From Bacteroidota bacterium (GTDB lineage: Bacteria > Bacteroidota > Bacteroidia > Cytophagales > Cyclobacteriaceae), in NCBI GenBank assembly GCA_018266055.1, contig JAFDYT010000011.1, positions 182,893-246,892 of the forward strand: a stretch of 64,000 bases of DNA, given 5' to 3'. Made by a program: the position numbers and the translations under genes. The notes under the pieces were generated by a model. It did no database searches. It was not told where the DNA came from and worked only from the letters and a program-made list of their open reading frames with translations. Below, in pieces: positions 61,240 to 64,000 of this stretch (position 1 is the first letter of the stretch; each line of letters begins with the position of its first letter).

Positions 61240-62659
61240 ATTCTTTCAATTCTTTAATAAATGCTGGATACTTAAATCTGATAAGGCAAATAATGAAGTA
61301 CTCTTGAAAGTCGACTTCAGTCGAGACCTGCTTGAAGTTCAGTGCAAAAAAATTTGAGAATCTTTTTACATCCCGAAGGTTATCCAAAAATTCAGGCAAA
61401 TAATCACTTACATTAATTTGACTTTGCCCTACACCTACATAAGGACTTATCGATTGAGACTTATAACCAGAAATCAAATTAATTTGGTCTAAATAATCTG
61501 GAAGCAACTCATTAAGATGCTTCTTTAAATTCTGAATTATTACTGAAGGGGGAATACTATGCAAATCGATCTGGATTTGAAATATCTTTTCAAGAAAATC
61601 ATCTTTACCGTATTTATTGTGTTTTTCCAGCGCAACCTTCATATATTCGTGATCATACCCAACTACAAAAAAAGTATTGCGAAAACTTGCGCTATTCCTG
61701 ATAAGCTTTACCACTTCCATGATTTCATCAGTAGAAAGGCGATCAAGGTCATCAACAAACACAACGATTCGCCTATCGAGTTTTTCAAGTAATCGATTGA
61801 TTATCACAAACTGGTTTTCAATATTGTCTTCTGGATAAAATATTTGCTGCAAAAGAGAACTCCACCAACTATTCGATGTTGCAAGAAGTTTCCTTCCATA
61901 GATAGAAATCTTTTCGCCAAGCCGAAAATCTAATGCACGCACCGTATCGCTAAAAAGTTCAAAAAAGTCACTAATGATTTTCTTCTCGTCAATACTTTTC
62001 CACGGATTAAAAGCAAATATTATCGCACTTGAATCTTTTATTTTGATGTGATTACCAATCAAGTTTTGAAACGAAGTTTTACCATCTCCCCATTGAGCAT
62101 TGATTCCAATTGCAAATGAGCCTGAACTAAAATTATTTACAATGTGATCAGCCACAAATTCCGCAAACTCATTCCTGTTTAGTTCATCCTGTCTCGAAGA
62201 ATCAATAGGTGAATCATTCAGCAATTTAAATTGATCATTTAATTGATTTTTAAAGTATCCTTTTTGAGGAATCAATAAATATACAAGTAGAATAAATGGC
62301 AACACTAATAGGCAATCAACATAAGCCACATTTGTCCACAGTTGCATTTTATAGAACTGCCAATGATCAAAGCCAAGCCAGTTGGCACGATACAAAAACA
62401 AATACGATGTTAATAAAAAGGAGTAAAATACATCATGCCAATCCAATCTCATTTTTCTCAATTTGTTGAGAACAAACTGAACTAAAACGAAACAAAGTAC
62501 TGAACTTAAGACAACATCAATAACTAATGATGACTTGAAGGTTGAGACAAAGGGTGTAACCCAAAATTTATCAAGGAACTGTTCAACATAACTCTGAAAG
62601 GCAATTGGAGTTGCCCAGAGAATCAGAAAAATGCCATATCTAAGAAAGCTATTTCGCAT
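61223..62659 (-). CDS. KAP-family P-loop NTPase with transmembrane anchors
   Basis: A 478-residue membrane-associated NTPase of the KAP family (PF07693). About four transmembrane segments occupy residues 5-130. Walker A is INAQWGDGKTSF (residues 186-197), and Walker B with the DDLDRL signature is RRIVVFVDDLDRLSTDEI (297-314). The family includes phage-defence and toxin-related ATPases in bacteria. Its ATG overlaps the stop of hsdS by one base (TAATG), so it is coupled to it. It ends at a possible frameshift run, and the next frame looks like its missing C-terminus. Confidence 0.88.
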   Translation of the reverse strand: MRNSFLRYGIFLILWATPIAFQSYVEQFLDKFWVTPFVSTFKSSLVIDVVLSSVLCFVLVQFVLNKLRKMRLDWHDVFYSFLLTSYLFLYRANWLGFDHWQFYKMQLWTNVAYVDCLLVLPFILLVYLLIPQKGYFKNQLNDQFKLLNDSPIDSSRQDELNRNEFAEFVADHIVNNFSSGSFAIGINAQWGDGKTSFQNLIGNHIKIKDSSAIIFAFNPWKSIDEKKIISDFFELFSDTVRALDFRLGEKISIYGRKLLATSNSWWSSLLQQIFYPEDNIENQFVIINRLLEKLDRRIVVFVDDLDRLSTDEIMEVVKLIRNSASFRNTFFVVGYDHEYMKVALEKHNKYGKDDFLEKIFQIQIDLHSIPPSVIIQNLKKHLNELLPDYLDQINLISGYKSQSISPYVGVGQSQINVSDYLPEFLDNLRDVKRFSNFFALNFKQVSTEVDFQEYFIICLIRFKYPAFIKELKEYEKNL

Positions 62660-64000
62660 TAAGGTTCTGCAGCGAGATTAAAATGTTCTTCTTCAATCGT
62701 ATATTTCTTTATCTTTTTATAAGTGCCTCTATCACGCTTTATCCTCTCCAACAACACACTAGCTGGCTCATCATTTTCATCTTGGGGCACCAGCTCACCG
62801 CGGAAGGCTTTGGCCAGTAAGGCTTGAGGCAGTCTATCTAACTGCGCTTTCGCCTTGTTGTAACGGGCTTCGATTTTATTTGCCAACTCAAATAGTCGAT
62901 TGATGGTAGCTGCAATTTCGAATTGCTCAGGCTGTGATGGTAATTCAATAACTGAATCCTTGATGCCAGACATTCCAACATTTCCTTGATTCACATTACC
63001 TGTCTCGCCAGAAAAAAACTGATTCTTAAATGCATCCGTCTGAAGCCAATGCAAAAGGTAATTTGGATCCATATCTTTTTTTACTCTGACAATTGATACA
63101 CGTTGGTTAATAAAACTATTTTTCGAGTCTTTTCGTGCAATACAAGCATATCCATAATCTCGTTTGTACTTCGTGCCAGTCATTGATAGCAATATGTCGT
63201 TTTCTTGAACTCGAAATTTGTCTGTATCTTCTGCAAGTTCATTATCTACATAAACCGGTGAATAATCGAAATTAATCTCATAAGGTTTTATGTTACCTAT
63301 ACGTAACACTTGGTTATTCCCTTTCTCAAGGAACGTTCCACTTTTGTACGCATACCCACCGATAACGTCCACCAAATCGCTCAATCTATGCAGCTGCCAC
63401 TCCTCAACAATTCCATTCTTGCCTCTCCACTCCTCTGTTAACTTACCAGTAACTGCAGCAGAGAGAATGCTTTGGCGGAAGCGTTTTAAGATTTTGGGTA
63501 TGCGCTCCAGGCGCGCACGGCTGCGGTCTATTTTCTCCATCAACTTATCCAACTTCGCCACAATGCGCTTCTGTTCATTGGGCGGCGGAACAGGTATAGA
63601 AAAAAGTTTTATATCCCTATTATTGAATCCAGGCTGTGCAGTTCTTTCGCTTATAGACCACATGAACTCCTTGAACTCAAGCGTCAAGAAATAGTAAAGT
63701 AATAATTTAGGCAAATACAATTCATGATTAAGAGATATTTTGCCAACCGAAGATGTTGTATTGGCTTCAGTTACATCATCCGGCACAATACAACATTTAC
63801 CAATTGTTGCACCAGTCTTAGCGATTAAAACATCACCTGGTTTTAGTTTACTTTTCAAATTCTGTTTATGTACTTCATTTGAAATATAAACTACCTTACT
63901 TAAATCGAGAGTACCCCACCCCATGTCAGAAACTCTTATATAGGGTATACCATCACTTTGATACATTGATGGCTTAATTTGACCATGATCACCGTCACCT
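62659..64000 (-). CDS. hsdS: Type I restriction-modification specificity subunit HsdS (N-terminus beyond window)
   Basis: A specificity protein that recognises the DNA target for a type I restriction-modification complex. Two target-recognition domains are seen: the first with GIPYIRVSDMGWGTLDL and LKPGDVLIAKTGATIGKC, the second with LSDLVDVIGGYAYKSGT and NDILLSMTGTKYKRDYG. Each is followed by a helical spacer (NEQKRIVAKLDKLMEKIDRS; FEIAATINRLFELANKIEAR). The frame stays open to the right edge, with DGDHGQIKPSM before the first ATG of the visible frame, so the protein continues outside. hsdM and hsdR should lie to the right. Family assignment is sure. Confidence 0.95.
   Translation of the reverse strand, partial: GDGDHGQIKPSMYQSDGIPYIRVSDMGWGTLDLSKVVYISNEVHKQNLKSKLKPGDVLIAKTGATIGKCCIVPDDVTEANTTSSVGKISLNHELYLPKLLLYYFLTLEFKEFMWSISERTAQPGFNNRDIKLFSIPVPPPNEQKRIVAKLDKLMEKIDRSRARLERIPKILKRFRQSILSAAVTGKLTEEWRGKNGIVEEWQLHRLSDLVDVIGGYAYKSGTFLEKGNNQVLRIGNIKPYEINFDYSPVYVDNELAEDTDKFRVQENDILLSMTGTKYKRDYGYACIARKDSKNSFINQRVSIVRVKKDMDPNYLLHWLQTDAFKNQFFSGETGNVNQGNVGMSGIKDSVIELPSQPEQFEIAATINRLFELANKIEARYNKAKAQLDRLPQALLAKAFRGELVPQDENDEPASVLLERIKRDRGTYKKIKKYTIEEEHFNLAAEP

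Noticed and set aside
1-64000. tRNA, rRNA, CRISPR arrays, prophage or insertion sequences
   Set aside because: Reading the gaps between genes on both strands showed no cloverleaf, rRNA core sequence, regular direct-repeat array, transposase or phage structural gene; a covariance-model search would be needed to exclude small RNAs fully.

Overview
The window reads as chromosome of a Bacteroidota bacterium, most likely a Cytophagales-type heterotroph (inference). Supporting signs are exact matches to the Bacteroidetes -7 promoter element TAnnTTTG in front of several genes, few Shine-Dalgarno sequences, many small lipoproteins and signal-peptide proteins of unknown function, a TonB-dependent receptor, lipid A/Kdo genes (waaA, lpxH) and DUF2911, DUF4136 and PorT-like barrel families. 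Gene density is high and no rRNA, tRNA, CRISPR array, prophage or insertion sequence was recognised.

Left part (1-14.8 kb): mostly housekeeping. It holds the end of an M48 protease, an S9 peptidase, a low-molecular-weight tyrosine phosphatase, an enoyl-CoA hydratase, waaA-rsgA overlapping by four bases, a PhyH-like oxygenase, a four-gene minus-strand operon (DUF4442, Mpo1-like DUF962, FemAB-like GNAT, GT2), a saccharopine dehydrogenase-like enzyme with a DEDD exonuclease, and divergent xerD/aroQ.

Centre-left (14.8-26 kb): an inorganic-carbon module. dabB and dabA (a proton-coupled DIC uptake pair with C/D/H/C zinc ligands) are followed by small exported proteins, a SulP anion transporter with a C-terminal extension, an outer-membrane porin, MarC, RNase HI and a beta-carbonic anhydrase. 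Together they could bring in and interconvert CO2 and bicarbonate in a non-autotroph.

Middle (26-43 kb): a DUF2911/TPR protein, a lipid kinase, a YopX-like protein, acyl carrier protein, an NtrB/NtrC-type sigma-54 two-component pair, lpxH, ftsH-rsfS with divergent birA, two APC amino-acid permeases, GNAT enzymes and a beta-barrel protein.

Right-middle (43-56 kb): an accessory zone with a FecA-like TonB receptor, a frameshifted small lipoprotein, a cupin, a six-hairpin-like secreted enzyme, an exported RidA, a DUF4349 protein and a run of unrecognised exported proteins. Three copies of a roughly 85 bp intergenic repeat containing a 9-bp hairpin lie here.

Right end (56.1-64 kb): a tight, AT-rich minus-strand defence operon: hsdS (type I specificity subunit, cut by the window edge), a membrane-anchored KAP-family P-loop NTPase that appears split at an A7 homopolymer, McrB (AAA+ with MNTADR motif and an unusual N-terminus) and McrC (PD-D/ExK nuclease), followed by an overlapping single-TM protein. 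This linked type I / KAP / McrBC arrangement is the most interesting system in the window.
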